Source of the DNA: Serpula lacrymans var. lacrymans S7.9
Taxonomy: Eukaryota; Basidiomycota; Agaricomycetes; Boletales; Serpulaceae
Direction: 5' to 3'
Assembly: GCF_000218685.1 (NCBI RefSeq)
Contig: NW_006763293.1
Coordinates: 2,539,968-2,603,967, forward strand
DNA: 64,000 nt
Part shown: one piece after another, positions 43,401-53,810 of the stretch
Layout of the letters: every line of letters begins with the position of its first letter
Numbering within the stretch: position 1 is the stretch's first letter
Notes under the pieces: model-generated
What the model saw: only the letters and a program-made list of their open reading frames with translations
Database searches by the model: none
Told to the model about the DNA's origin: nothing
Position numbers and translations under genes: made by a program

Positions 43401-46400
43401 CACCATATTCGATAGTGGGCAGTGGGGTGTTCTTTGCCAATGTGCTTTACCTTACAGCAACACACTTCACGGGCCGCCATTCATAATTACCCATACGACA
43501 CCAGCACAGCAGCCAAGCAGCCCTGCATCCCGCGAGTACACTGTGACACCAATCACGATCAGACTCCCCTTATCGTCAAACGCCAACTGAACGGGTATCG
43601 GCCTCACTAATCCTGACACGATGTCACCTTGCGTTACATTGACACTTTCCTCACTTTCCTAGCTAAGACTTATCGTACGTACCCCAGTTCTCCACCGAGT
43701 CATCTTTCAGCGCTTCAGACTCGGACCTACCACCAAGCTTTACTGCAAAACGCTTTTGAGCTACGCCGTATGGTATACCGCCACAACACTCAATTACCGC
43801 CACAGATAGTCCCCGTCGAAGTCTCCAAATTGTATTCTTCATGCACCCATGTGATCACTTCATCTCCAGAAGACAGATAATGTGTCGAGACGAGGCACTG
43901 TCACCGTGACAAAAAGTAATACATTTCCAGTATACGAGCGCTACGCCCTCTCGAGTCTCCCTACGCCTCACGCCGGAGTCTTCCAAAATGGTATCGTGCC
44001 TTCAAAAAAACAAATACCCGGATACTCATCCCCAAACTCGACGATTTCCATTTGTCACGATCCCTCGTCACCCCCTCCAACATCAGCCTCGTGTTGCGCT
44101 AGTCTATAACCTAACCTTTTCTTTCATTTTAACTTTTTACGCCTACACCACTCCTGGCACTAGTTCCTGACTCAACCTCTTACCGTGACCATGCTTCTAC
44201 CCCTCTGGCGTCTGTGTCTCAGCTCCTTCAAGTTACTACGCACGGCTAATATTCCGACCGTGACCGCCTCTCGCAGCCTCTGACTTAGTCTCTCTAGCTG
44301 ACCTAATTCAACATCATGACAGTACTATCTCTGACTCCCTGGCAATAAATTAACAATTAGCACTGTACCCGGACGCGATGCAGCCGCTTCCACCCAACGA
44401 CCCCCTAAGCACCGTAACATCTACACCTAACCCAGACGCTTAACCGATACAGGTAATGACAATCCCCGGTCGCTCGCAAATCCACGTGCAACGAAGCCCG
44501 ACGCAACGAACAAAGTAACAACTCGACCCCCCCCCCATGTTCCGCCGCCTGTCAGAAGAGGGGATAGGGCACTACGCGGTACCACGTTCCACATTGACAC
44601 GACCCAATGATTGCGTCATCCCACCTGATCACACTGGCAGCCCCTCCGCCAACCTTGAACGATACTCAGGGACTGACTGCTTACTCTAACTGGTATTTTC
44701 TATTCGAGACACCGGATTAACCTTGATGAGGCGAGTTTGCGATCGCGAGGGCTTTGAACTGATACCGGTGTTTGTCTTCCAGGGCAAAAGCGCGTGGTCC
44801 ACCTCGGCTGGACTCGAGCGGGGTAAAGAGGACCGCTACCGAGCGTAGACGAGGCGACGGGTAAAGTTGAGGATCGTCGATCACCAGTGGGGCAATTGGA
44901 CGAGAATTCCACAGCACCGAAGGAAGACCTCAGAAGACCCATCAACGACCAAACGATAGCATGGTGGGCGTCGCTTGCAGCAAGGCCTAGTTCCTCCACC
45001 CCACATGCGATTCTTCTCTATCCATGCTTCTTCATGGTACATTGTCCGCCATAGTAGGTTATAGTAGTAGTCGCACGTTCTCCAAGCTCCATCGATGCGA
45101 GCTGTTTCGTTAGGGTGTATTAGCAGGGTAGGATATTCACGATAAGGATCTACCTATCTACACCCGCACAGTCATGATATGACAGTCTGTCATTGACGTA
45201 TTTCAATAAGCAACGAGTCCATCCCTTTCTTCGTATAATCACACCACCTCTATTGTCCTTGAGTTGTCCCCTCGAGCTCCACCTAGTTCCGGAACTCCCT
45301 TGCCCGACTCATCTCGCTAGCACCTCCACCACGCGTACCTCTCTTCCCAAAATTGTTTTTAAATTTTTTACGCAAAAAAAACAAACACAAATGTCAAAAA
45401 TGCTAACGACCAAAATTGAACGAGGTTATTTGCAAAGGGTCATGAGCTGTTGTCTTGTTGATGCAGTCTCGCGCGTGGTGTGGAGACGCTGGTATGAAGG
45501 TACAGGGCGTTGTCGGCTCTGCGCCGGCTAGGTCACCCCATGCAGTACGCACAGTGACGGGGGATGTGACACTCTTCATCGCCTCCCTCTCCCTCCAGCT
45601 CCATGTATGATTATTACTAACTTTTTTTTTTTTTTTTGCACATGTCTCGGAGCTTGTCCATTTTGTCCATTTCCCATTCTTCGAGATTATCGGTCTCGTC
45701 AGGCCTCAGGTGAAGCGCCGCCGTGAACGTCCAACTTGGAACATGACTCGCACCCGTTACTCTAAACGGATAACCGTCATACTCATATAGGCTTGCACAC
45801 ACCGTGCACCACGCACACCACGCAAGCGTATGGACAGGGGGGAGGGAGGATCCACCCACCACGGCCTTCCCGCCAACGCGCCTGTGAGTTCTGTCACAAA
45901 ATGCATTTTCCAGGACTGTCAAGTTTGGGGCAGCCATATTTCCCATTCGTTCATCTATTGTCCAGGATGGCTGCTTAGTTACTAGTCATTGTCACGGTGT
46001 CGTCCGTATGCGCGCGCGTATAATAACGTCAGCCCCCGAGTCGTCCACCCGCCTTACAGCACCTCCACACCGAGTCACACCTGTCAACCCCCTATCATCC
46101 TTATTCTTATCCTCATTCATTTACTCCAAGGGGCCCATCTCAAATAGACTGAAACGCCCGTGTGCACACACAGTGCAAGGCACCAGCCGTCTAATCGAGG
46201 TAAACGTCTCGAGAGGAGAGGGGAGAGCCTCGGAGTACCGAGTACAGGATGCATAATATGCCTTAACACCGTATGCAGTACACCCCTTCCAGAGCCCCCA
46301 CCTGCGCCCGCCATCTAAATATGACTATGAACTGTACGATTCGCTCGAATTCCTTGGATCGGTAGAACGGCACATGCGCATGTCCGATTCCCTAGGAACG

Positions 46401-47416
46401 TGGTCACCCTACGGCTAACGGCCTACCTCCCCCCCTCAAAAGAAGGGAAAGAGAAAGAGAGAAAGGAAGACCTCGATCATGATAGTATCGATATCGATGC
46501 CATCCACATACGTACAGAACTACGAAAATGTATATAAAGCTATCGCGATGAGATACGGGGCAGGGTTAAGGACCCCCCTAGGCCTGTGCAGGCCCTTGCT
46601 TAAACTCATTTCGCCACATCGCCCCAAATTGCAAAAACAAGAAGAAGAAAAAAAGCCCTCTTCCAGTTGAGGTTGCGCAACATGCATGCATGGTGCACCC
46701 GGTACTCAATTGAGTTTTTAAATCTCGAACGTTCGAAAACGACGCGCGCAGTCACAATCGCCCATATGTCGCCAATAGTCATTTTCATTTAATATACTAG
46801 TTATGTGAATTACGCCCACCCCAGATTTAGTTTCGAGTTCAGTTTCTTGAGTTGAAAAAAGGTACCTCCCCTCGTCGCGTGGGGCTGGATATCGTCAATG
46901 GATGCGGTTGTATATTGCAATGATAGCAAGCCTATTGGTAGCAGCCCAAGAACCTCAAATTCCAAAACCGATCGACGGTTCGTAACTGACCTTCACGCCG
47001 TAGTAGTAGTACGTACCACCGTGACCGATAAACCTGTTCCCAACATCCTGTTCCAACCTATTCCAACAGCTGATCTCAGGGGAACTCCCAATACAAAACG
47101 TTATCGCCCCACTTGCCCATTGAATAGAGAAGTGAACGATGATCGTGACATCGCATGACATCTCAAAACACTTGACACCGCCGACTGTCAAGGACCCTAC
47201 GCCCCGAGTGTGTGTTCTTCGAGTGGGGTTCTTGGTTTCGAGCTGTGAACGGTTCAGCCGTCCTGTTCTCTTTCTCAGCGTTCATCCAATCGTTCTGAAT
47301 CCCCAACCCGCATCCGCGTCAACCATCCGGAGTCCAATTTCACACCCAATATCGACTCATCCGTGATAATCTGTCAGACTGCGCAGTCCCCTCCCCTCGC
47401 CCCCCTAAATCTGAAC

Positions 47417-47446
47417 AAAATAAAATAAAATAAAATAAAATAAAAT
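47417..47446. repeat. (AAAAT)6 microsatellite
   Basis: Six uninterrupted copies of the 5-bp unit lie in the gene-poor region. Confidence 0.95.
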
Positions 47447-47602
47447 CACGATAAGCATCATAGCATGAATGACCTGTGACCGTGAAAGAAAACCACGTGT
47501 ACCGAAAACCGAAAACCGGAAAAAACCCGAGTTCGGTGCTATCCCCCTATCCGTACGTCGTTCCCATAGGCTACGGCCGTACAGTCATCGTAGTAGTAGA
47601 TC

Positions 47603-47647
47603 GAGTTCTTTGAGTTCTTCGAGTTCTTCGAGTTCTCTGAGTTCTTA
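47603..47647. repeat. 9-bp minisatellite, GAGTTCTTn x5
   Basis: Five head-to-tail 9-bp units: GAGTTCTTT, two GAGTTCTTC, GAGTTCTCT and GAGTTCTTA. The unit length keeps any reading frame, but no coding frame is supported here. Confidence 0.9.
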
Positions 47648-48023
47648 GAGAGCCCTTCGATCCTTCGATTCTTCGAAAACCTTCGCGAGCGACGCCGTGG
47701 CCATACAAGTCAATGGGGGCAAAACCTCAGGCCTGACGCCTGACGCTCGTGCAGCCCAAGTGCACAGATTTGCCATGTGCAATATGCAGAGGGGCGAGCC
47801 TAAGCGTCCAAGTTCAGAGCCTCGCAGCAATCCCATCCTTGCCCTCATCCTTAAGAGTACTTTGCATCATTGAATTCAACGAATCCTCCAATATATATAT
47901 TTTTTATTTCATCCCAATTCTTCCAAAGTTTCTATAAGAGCTAACTATTACAAAACAAAACACAATCCGTCTCAAAAAAAATTCAATTCAAATCAATTCA
48001 CGAAATGAGGGGAAAATAATATT

Positions 48024-48048
48024 AAAAAAAAAAAAAAAAAAAAAAAAA
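48024..48048. repeat. Poly-A run, 25 nt
   Basis: An uninterrupted A tract sits about 1.1 kb beyond the stop codon of the minus-strand GATA gene. No target-site duplication or element is recognisable beside it, so a retrotransposon tail is not supported. Confidence 0.85.
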
Positions 48049-49143
48049 GAGTCGCAAGAAACCAGGGCCTCGAGACATGGAAAGAAACTCGGAGAGCACG
48101 AAAAGAAAAAAGAAAGACAGAAAAAGGAGCAAGTCACTGCGTTAATTAAATTTCTTCGAGGGTGAGGGTATCTGAGAGCAAGGGCGGGGGCGGCAAGGGG
48201 AAACACGACACGACGACGACGACGACGTACAAGCAAAGGGGGACAATGACGGGTGGGTGACGAGGGGGCGTGACAGAGGGGCAACAACATTGATATCAAG
48301 AACGGACGGCGAAAGGGATCGAAAGGATCGAACAAAAAGCCAAAGAGAAAAATTTCCGTGTGGTGTATTATGTATATGCACATTATAAACAAGCAGCGCG
48401 TCTCTGTGCGCTGCATAACGTGGAGGGAGGAGAGGCGGGGCGCGCCGACATCGCCTTTTTGGTCTTTCTGTCTGGTAAAACAGCGCGCCAGTCCGTGGTA
48501 TAAGGGCGGCAAGTGCAAGGGGGGGTAGAAAACAGTGGGGGTTGGCTACACGTGTGTGAAACGGGAGACAAAAGAGTCAAACAAGAAATACAGAAAAGTG
48601 TGGTTTTTTTTCGTAGACTTGCTTTGCCATTCTTTCTCTTCTTTCTTGGCTTCCGATTTCGAAATAAATAATATAAAACGGGAAAGGAACGCTCCACGAT
48701 CACTTTTGCGGTGTGGGTGATGTGAGAGAGGGGGTATGCGTCCTGCGATCCGCCGTCGTTTTGGTGGGGGAATAAAAAGAGTGTGGGTGATTTGTGCCTT
48801 TGTCGTCGTGAAAGATGAGGAGGGATATTATGAACAAAGAAAAGCTGTGATAAACGTCGTCGTCGTCGGTGGGAGGAAATGGTTGAATATATTCGAGGAG
48901 TGCCAGTGATGAGGATGATTCAAATAAATAAAGCCGCCATTATCGATTATATATCGAACGAGACGAAAACATGAGACGAAGTGGAAAGAAAATGGGCAGA
49001 AATTACGAGGGTCATCTTCCAAAAACACAATGCGCGCATGCGCAGAGGTGAGAGATACAACAGAAATTACAACGCTCCCCCGCGGGAGGAGGATTACACG
49101 CCAACAAAAAAGCCTACATCGCAAGCAACGTCTCCCCCAGCTC

Positions 49144-50835
49144 TTATGAGCGCACACCTTCCTCAGCAGCAGCAGCAGCCGCACTCGACAGCTCGCTGAG
49201 TGGCACATTGGACGAACTGACATCCATCCCATCTGCCTGCTCCTGCACCGACATGGCATGCATCGCCGGGGACGAGACCATACCAGCGGGCGAGCTCGAC
49301 TGCATCGGAGGCGAGCTGACGTAGGTCGGCATCGAGCCACGTCTGTACTGGTCGTGCTGTTGGGCGTAGTAGGAGGGAGGGATGGGAACGGTGGCTGCTT
49401 TGCGCGGCGATGGCGCTGCTGCTGACGACTGGCCCTGAACCTGGAGAGAGGATTGTTGCATGCTGGCTTGGAGGGAGGCGATGTCGGAGAGCGGTGCATT
49501 CGGCAGTCTGATGCCGCCATCGCGCGGATGGCCGGGAGAGGACATGGGTGGGCTCTGCGACGAGCGAGGGATGGGGAAAGTGGCAGCTGCAGGCGAAGAA
49601 TAGTTTGAGGGCGGGGCAGAGCCAGAAGACGAATATACTGATACTAAGGACACGATAAGCAAGCAGATCGCAAGCAAAGGCAACAAATACTGACCACTAT
49701 CATCCCAGTCGCTGGTGGCGCTGCCCGAGTGGACACTGGAGGCAGAACTGGAGACCGAGCTCCTTCTAGCAAGACCGCACTCTCTGGGCTCCTTCTTTAC
49801 GATGGAAGGGTTCTTTGCGTCCTTTGGTACGGTACCGCTGGCAGGTTTAACGGTGCCCTGAGTAGCAGCTTTGCGAGCCTTGTTACCGGCGCGAAGTTCG
49901 TCGAAGCGAAGGGGACGAGGACGGAGGTGGGTGCGCTCGTACAGGCCACACTTGTTGCAAACGATTTTGCCCGGGTTGAGGGTGGAGCGACGCCAGGAAG
50001 GGGGCTCTGTGGTGTGGCAGTTGAAGCAGCGCCTGCGAAGGTACTGGGTCTCCTTGCTAGCGGCGTCGTCGGTGTGCTGGACGGGGACACCGGTATGGGG
50101 AGAAAGGTAGGACATGGGAAGGCCGGGGTGAGAGGAGGGGTGGCGGGGGTAGCAAGCAATCTGGGAGGGTACGATGACAGGGGAGGGATCTTCGAGTTTT
50201 ATGCCCTCTGAGGAGTGGTGGTGGAGTTGTTGGACATGAGAGTGGTGTTCTGGATAGTCATGGTAGGAATGGGGGGAGGAGGAGGAGACATAGGCGTCCT
50301 GTGCAGGCTCTGCAGCGATCTGGTCAGCGTAGAGGGGCGGGTGAGAGAACTGGTCCTGTATGTAGGAGGGATAGTTTGAGGAGGACGAAGAGTGGAGATC
50401 GTCACGATCGTGGCGTACGTAGGGGAAGGTGGCGCGACGGATCATGGTGTGGTCAGCCCTGTTCTGCTGGTGCTGCTGAAAGTGGTGCTGCTGGGGATGA
50501 TGGTGGTGGTGCTGCTGCTGCTGCTGCTGCTGCTGGATGTAGGACCAGTCCTGGTATGACTGGGAGTCGTCGATGTACATGTCGGTGGGGGGTATGTCGT
50601 GGTCATAGAGCTCCTGGAGGAGAGAGCCGCGGGAGGAGTTGGTGAAGGAGTACTGGGGCCAGAACGGGTTTGAGTCGTCGTGGTGGATGAGGTGGTCAGA
50701 GTCGGCGAAGAGGGGGGGGATGGGGTCGACGATGTGCTTGTAGGGGGGGTGTACGTCGATGGAGCGGGGGGAGGGTGTGCGGGGAGTGGAGGAGTCAGAG
50801 TCCGAGGTGTATGTTTCGAATTGGAGAGAGTCCAT
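49144..50835 (-). CDS. GATA-type zinc-finger transcription factor
   Basis: Single-finger GATA regulator, nuclear. Two exons: 50835-49695 and 49637-49144 (1635 nt, 544 aa). The finger lies at about residues 270-297: RRCFNCHTTEPPSWRRS, then NPGKIVCNKCGLYERTHLRP, giving C-x2-C-x19-C-x2-C. The canonical WRR and CNxCGLY elements are present, but the loop is longer than the usual 17 or 18. A basic flank follows (RPRPLRFDELRAGNKARKAA). The N-terminal half is rich in Ser, Tyr, Gln and His, with Q8 then H5 at about residues 100-112, typical of an activation region. The C-terminus is Ser/Pro/Gln-rich and ends in a poly-Ala tract before EEGVRS. The 58-nt intron has a normal GTCAGT donor. It is isolated in a region otherwise without genes. 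Related agaricomycete GATA factors act in development and light or nitrogen responses; the role here is not readable. Confidence 0.9.
   Translation of the reverse strand: MDSLQFETYTSDSDSSTPRTPSPRSIDVHPPYKHIVDPIPPLFADSDHLIHHDDSNPFWPQYSFTNSSRGSLLQELYDHDIPPTDMYIDDSQSYQDWSYIQQQQQQQQHHHHHPQQHHFQQHQQNRADHTMIRRATFPYVRHDRDDLHSSSSSNYPSYIQDQFSHPPLYADQIAAEPAQDAYVSSSSPHSYHDYPEHHSHVQQLHHHSSEGIKLEDPSPVIVPSQIACYPRHPSSHPGLPMSYLSPHTGVPVQHTDDAASKETQYLRRRCFNCHTTEPPSWRRSTLNPGKIVCNKCGLYERTHLRPRPLRFDELRAGNKARKAATQGTVKPASGTVPKDAKNPSIVKKEPRECGLARRSSVSSSASSVHSGSATSDWDDSGQYLLPLLAICLLIVSLVSVYSSSGSAPPSNYSSPAAATFPIPRSSQSPPMSSPGHPRDGGIRLPNAPLSDIASLQASMQQSSLQVQGQSSAAAPSPRKAATVPIPPSYYAQQHDQYRRGSMPTYVSSPPMQSSSPAGMVSSPAMHAMSVQEQADGMDVSSSNVPLSELSSAAAAAAEEGVRS
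50512..50535 (-). repeat. CAG repeat encoding poly-Gln
   Basis: Eight CAG codons on the coding strand make a Gln8 tract, followed directly by five His codons, inside the GATA factor. Being a triplet array, it could vary in length between strains. Confidence 0.85.
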
Positions 50836-50935
50836 GGCTACTATAGAAGAGGGACGCGGACTGACAAACGGAGAATCTCGGGTTAATTTTAAAGAATTCA
50901 GAAAACTGCGTTCGTTGCGACTCTGGGTCCTTCCT

Positions 50936-51035
50936 NNNNNNNNNNNNNNNNNNNNNNNNNNNNNNNNNNNNNNNNNNNNNNNNNNNNNNNNNNNNNNNNN
51001 NNNNNNNNNNNNNNNNNNNNNNNNNNNNNNNNNNN
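50936..51035. other. Assembly gap of 100 N
   Basis: Exactly 100 N, the usual placeholder for a gap of unknown size, starts 100 bp upstream of the GATA gene start codon. The gene's proximal promoter and possibly 5' exons are therefore missing, and sequence on either side may not be truly adjacent. Confidence 0.98.
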
Positions 51036-51141
51036 GCTGTCGTTGCCTCCACTCCCTTTGTGTCGCCGGTAAGTCCTCCCCGCGTGCTCCCCCTCCTCCC
51101 TCTCCACCAACATGCGATCTCACCCACTCTCCATCCAAGTC

Positions 51142-51204
51142 CATCCCATCCTCATCCTCATCCCATCCTCATCCTCATCCCATCCTCATCCCATCCTCAT
51201 CCCC
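51142..51204. repeat. CATCC/CATCCT low-complexity array
   Basis: Imperfect tandem units of CATCC and CATCCT lie just right of the assembly gap. Such an array may have caused the gap. Confidence 0.85.
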
Positions 51205-52789
51205 ACCCTCACCCGGAACTGCGCCCCCACCTCACTCTCCCTCTTCTTTCCTCTTCGGGCCATCCTCCCACCCTTCGCCTCCTCAACCGCCGCTTCCTTC
51301 CTTATCCTTCTCCTCTCCATCCTCAGCGCCCTGTCACTCACTCTTAACACCGGTACCGCCCACTCATTATCTCTGACTCTCCAAATGAATCCCACTTAAT
51401 ACCATTACATACCGTCCCTCCGCTGTACTAGCACAATCCAATACACCATGTGTCCTCCATATCTTTCATTCAATTAATCTCCCGGCTGTGCACACATCAT
51501 CCACACGTCCCACTTCCTTCTCGGTCATCCCATTTCTCAGTCCATTCAAAATCAATTTCCCTTCCCGTCCACTTCTATCTTTACACCTGTCAATTCCCCA
51601 ACTCTACAAACAAACGGCCATTCGCCCTCCCCAATCAGGGCCTCTCTACCCCCTGCTCCGGTTTCTTACAAAGTTCCCGTCGCGTCTCCAGTCCCTATGT
51701 GAAAATGAATCGAAAAATAAAAACTGAAAAGAAAAGATGGCACCGCTCTCTTTCTTTATTTCCGGAATCCCCTTTTCTTTTCCCACATCCCCACTCCACG
51801 TCCAATCCCAAGCCACCTACAGTCTCAGACTCAGACGCCTGAGTCGCCTCATCGGAACCTCCATTCGAGTAGTGTGTCCGTTTACTGCATTGCTTGTCAT
51901 AGACCTGTGCTCGAGCATCTTACCCTCGTCGTCTCTTTCGACGCTTCCATTGCCGTTTTTTTTTGTATCTTTGCTATTCTCGGGGGCTCCTATGATGTCG
52001 ATTTCTTTGATTCCCACTTTCTAGAAATCGCTACGAAGCTTAGACCTCAGATCTCATTTCTCGTCCCCGTTCCCCCAACTCCGAACCATTGCGCTCGGAC
52101 ACTCCGTCTCCCCATCCTTCTTCCATACCCGTAGCTATCACCGATTCCCACATATCTGCGTAGTACCGATCTCGACCCAAGGCTGTAGTCATCACTGTCA
52201 CATTATCTATTTGCACGAAATGAACGAATCGGGGGAAAGAATGGGAGCACGCACATACACACTGGGACGCGTTGCAGTCACCCCGTAATCTTATCGCGCC
52301 TCTCCCAGCCTCGCCTCCATCAAATCGGAATCGACATTCGATTCGTCGACTCATAGCCCATCTCATACACAATGCACTATGCAATGTCACCGTCGGACGC
52401 GCACCCATAGGGCCATACACACCCTCCGTCGTCAACCCGTCCAAGTCCAAGCTTACAGTACCACAGTAACACGCTCTCGCACACACGTTTCCCCCTCTCC
52501 AAATATACACACCATCTCTAACGACCGTGCCCGCGGCGTCACTCGAGAGCCCATTGGACATCTGACCTCTCGACTCCGTGTTCATTGACATAAGTACCCC
52601 GTCCGTTCACAAGTTTTGACGCCTCATCATCCGTATTCATTGGCAATGTCGGTTGTAAGGCTGAAACCGACGGTGCGCGCTGAGTAGAGCGATTTCGAAT
52701 GTCTTTTTCCCTCTTTTCTCGTGATACGGAGACACTGACAGTACAGCATTCCATCATATCTCCCTCCCCTGTCCCTCTGAGGCTGTCAA

Positions 52790-52821
52790 ACTCTCAGCCT
52801 CTCAGACTCTCAGACTCTCAG
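52790..52821. repeat. 8-bp tandem repeat, ACTCTCAG x4
   Basis: Four adjacent copies, one with a single change (CCTCTCAG). Confidence 0.9.
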
Positions 52822-53770
52822 GCCGCCCCCTCACACGCATCCCGCACCCCAACACAGCCCTCGACAACACCCACCCAACCAGAACCGCATCTCCCTCCTG
52901 TCACGGTCAACAACAACATCCCCATCCCTCCCAAACTCTAAAGTGTGCCATCAACGACAATGTGTCCCATTAACGATAATGGATAATGAGTCCTATTAAT
53001 GAAAAATGAAATGCATCCCACTGCCACTCCATGGCTGAACTGCCACCAGCCGCAGCCTGCAACACTCGATCATCCATCCATCTGATATGGGTGCCATCAT
53101 GGTCATGGATGGGCCCCCATCATCCCATCACTCATCACACACACTGGCGTTTTGACATGTTGACAACTGGCACTGGCGCATCGATATCTGCGAAGAGTCC
53201 AAACCAGAGTCCCAGAGTCTGTCTCTGCGTACCTCGTTTTGATCTACCCGGTGGGCAGTAGGTGGGAGGAACTTATTATCCTCCCGCGCAAAGCCTGTGC
53301 GCCATCGTCACACCTGCGCACAGATCAAAACGCCCAAACGAAAGCGAGATCAAGTACGCCCCTTCTGTCGATGGGCGTCAACTCTACGCAGAGCAGCGCA
53401 ACCACATTTCGCCATTCGCGGAAAAGAGTCAGGTGAGTCGTAAGACGCACCGCCATGGGCATACTCACACAGGCTCGATATGCTTTCGATCCCCACCTCG
53501 AGCCTCGAGCCGATCGGTACGGTATCCCCAGTATGCCTGTCAAAGGCTCAGACGGCCTTGTTCGCGATGGCGATGGCAAGACCTGCCGATCCACACCTGC
53601 CCCCGTCGTCCCCCCTCGCTCACTTCCAATTCCAATTCCAAAACCGAATCGCCCACCCGCTGACTCAACGAGACGCCAGCCCCAGGCTAGTCTTCCTTCG
53701 TCTCCCGCATCAAAACTCGAGCCAAGGGCATACCGCATCCCTTACGACAGACTCGAGGTACGCTCGTCCG

Positions 53771-53810
53771 ATCGTATCATATCGTATTATATCGCATCAT
53801 ATCGTATCAT
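53771..53810. repeat. 10-bp tandem repeat, ATCGTATCAT x4
   Basis: Four adjacent 10-bp units, the second and third with single substitutions. The 10-bp period is close to one DNA helical turn. Confidence 0.9.

Larger units (their letters stand above)
37476..49143. other. 11.7 kb gene-poor region, left of the GATA gene
   Basis: No frame here reaches a convincing length with domain content; the longest are about 130-180 codons and low-complexity or antisense to repeats. From about 46 kb the sequence becomes simple-repeat rich (AAAAT array, a 9-bp GAGTTCTTn array, a 25-nt poly-A, GAC repeats). A candidate intron with a perfect donor lies near 37.87 kb. Given the close packing elsewhere in the window, this may hold regulatory DNA, long UTRs or noncoding transcripts, or be decayed repeat sequence. 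I cannot distinguish these from sequence alone. Confidence 0.55.

Noticed and set aside
48024..48048. Poly-A run as a retrotransposon tail
   Set aside because: No reverse-transcriptase relic, target-site duplication or element body was found beside it.
48828..49520. 230-codon minus-strand frame overlapping the GATA gene's last exon
   Set aside because: It is a different frame of the same strand, Arg/Ser/Pro-rich, and lies over the confirmed C-terminal exon. It has no independent support.
49729..50211. 160-codon plus-strand frame
   Set aside because: It is antisense to the GATA finger region; its Gly/Val-rich composition mirrors the real coding strand.
51060..51400. Overlapping plus-strand frames rich in His-Pro-Ile-Ser
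   Set aside because: They are translations of the CATCC array and nearby pyrimidine-rich DNA, not genes.
52040..52591. 183-codon minus-strand frame
   Set aside because: It is the longest frame in the right-hand desert, but has no domain, signal peptide or plausible introns, and its composition is not convincing.
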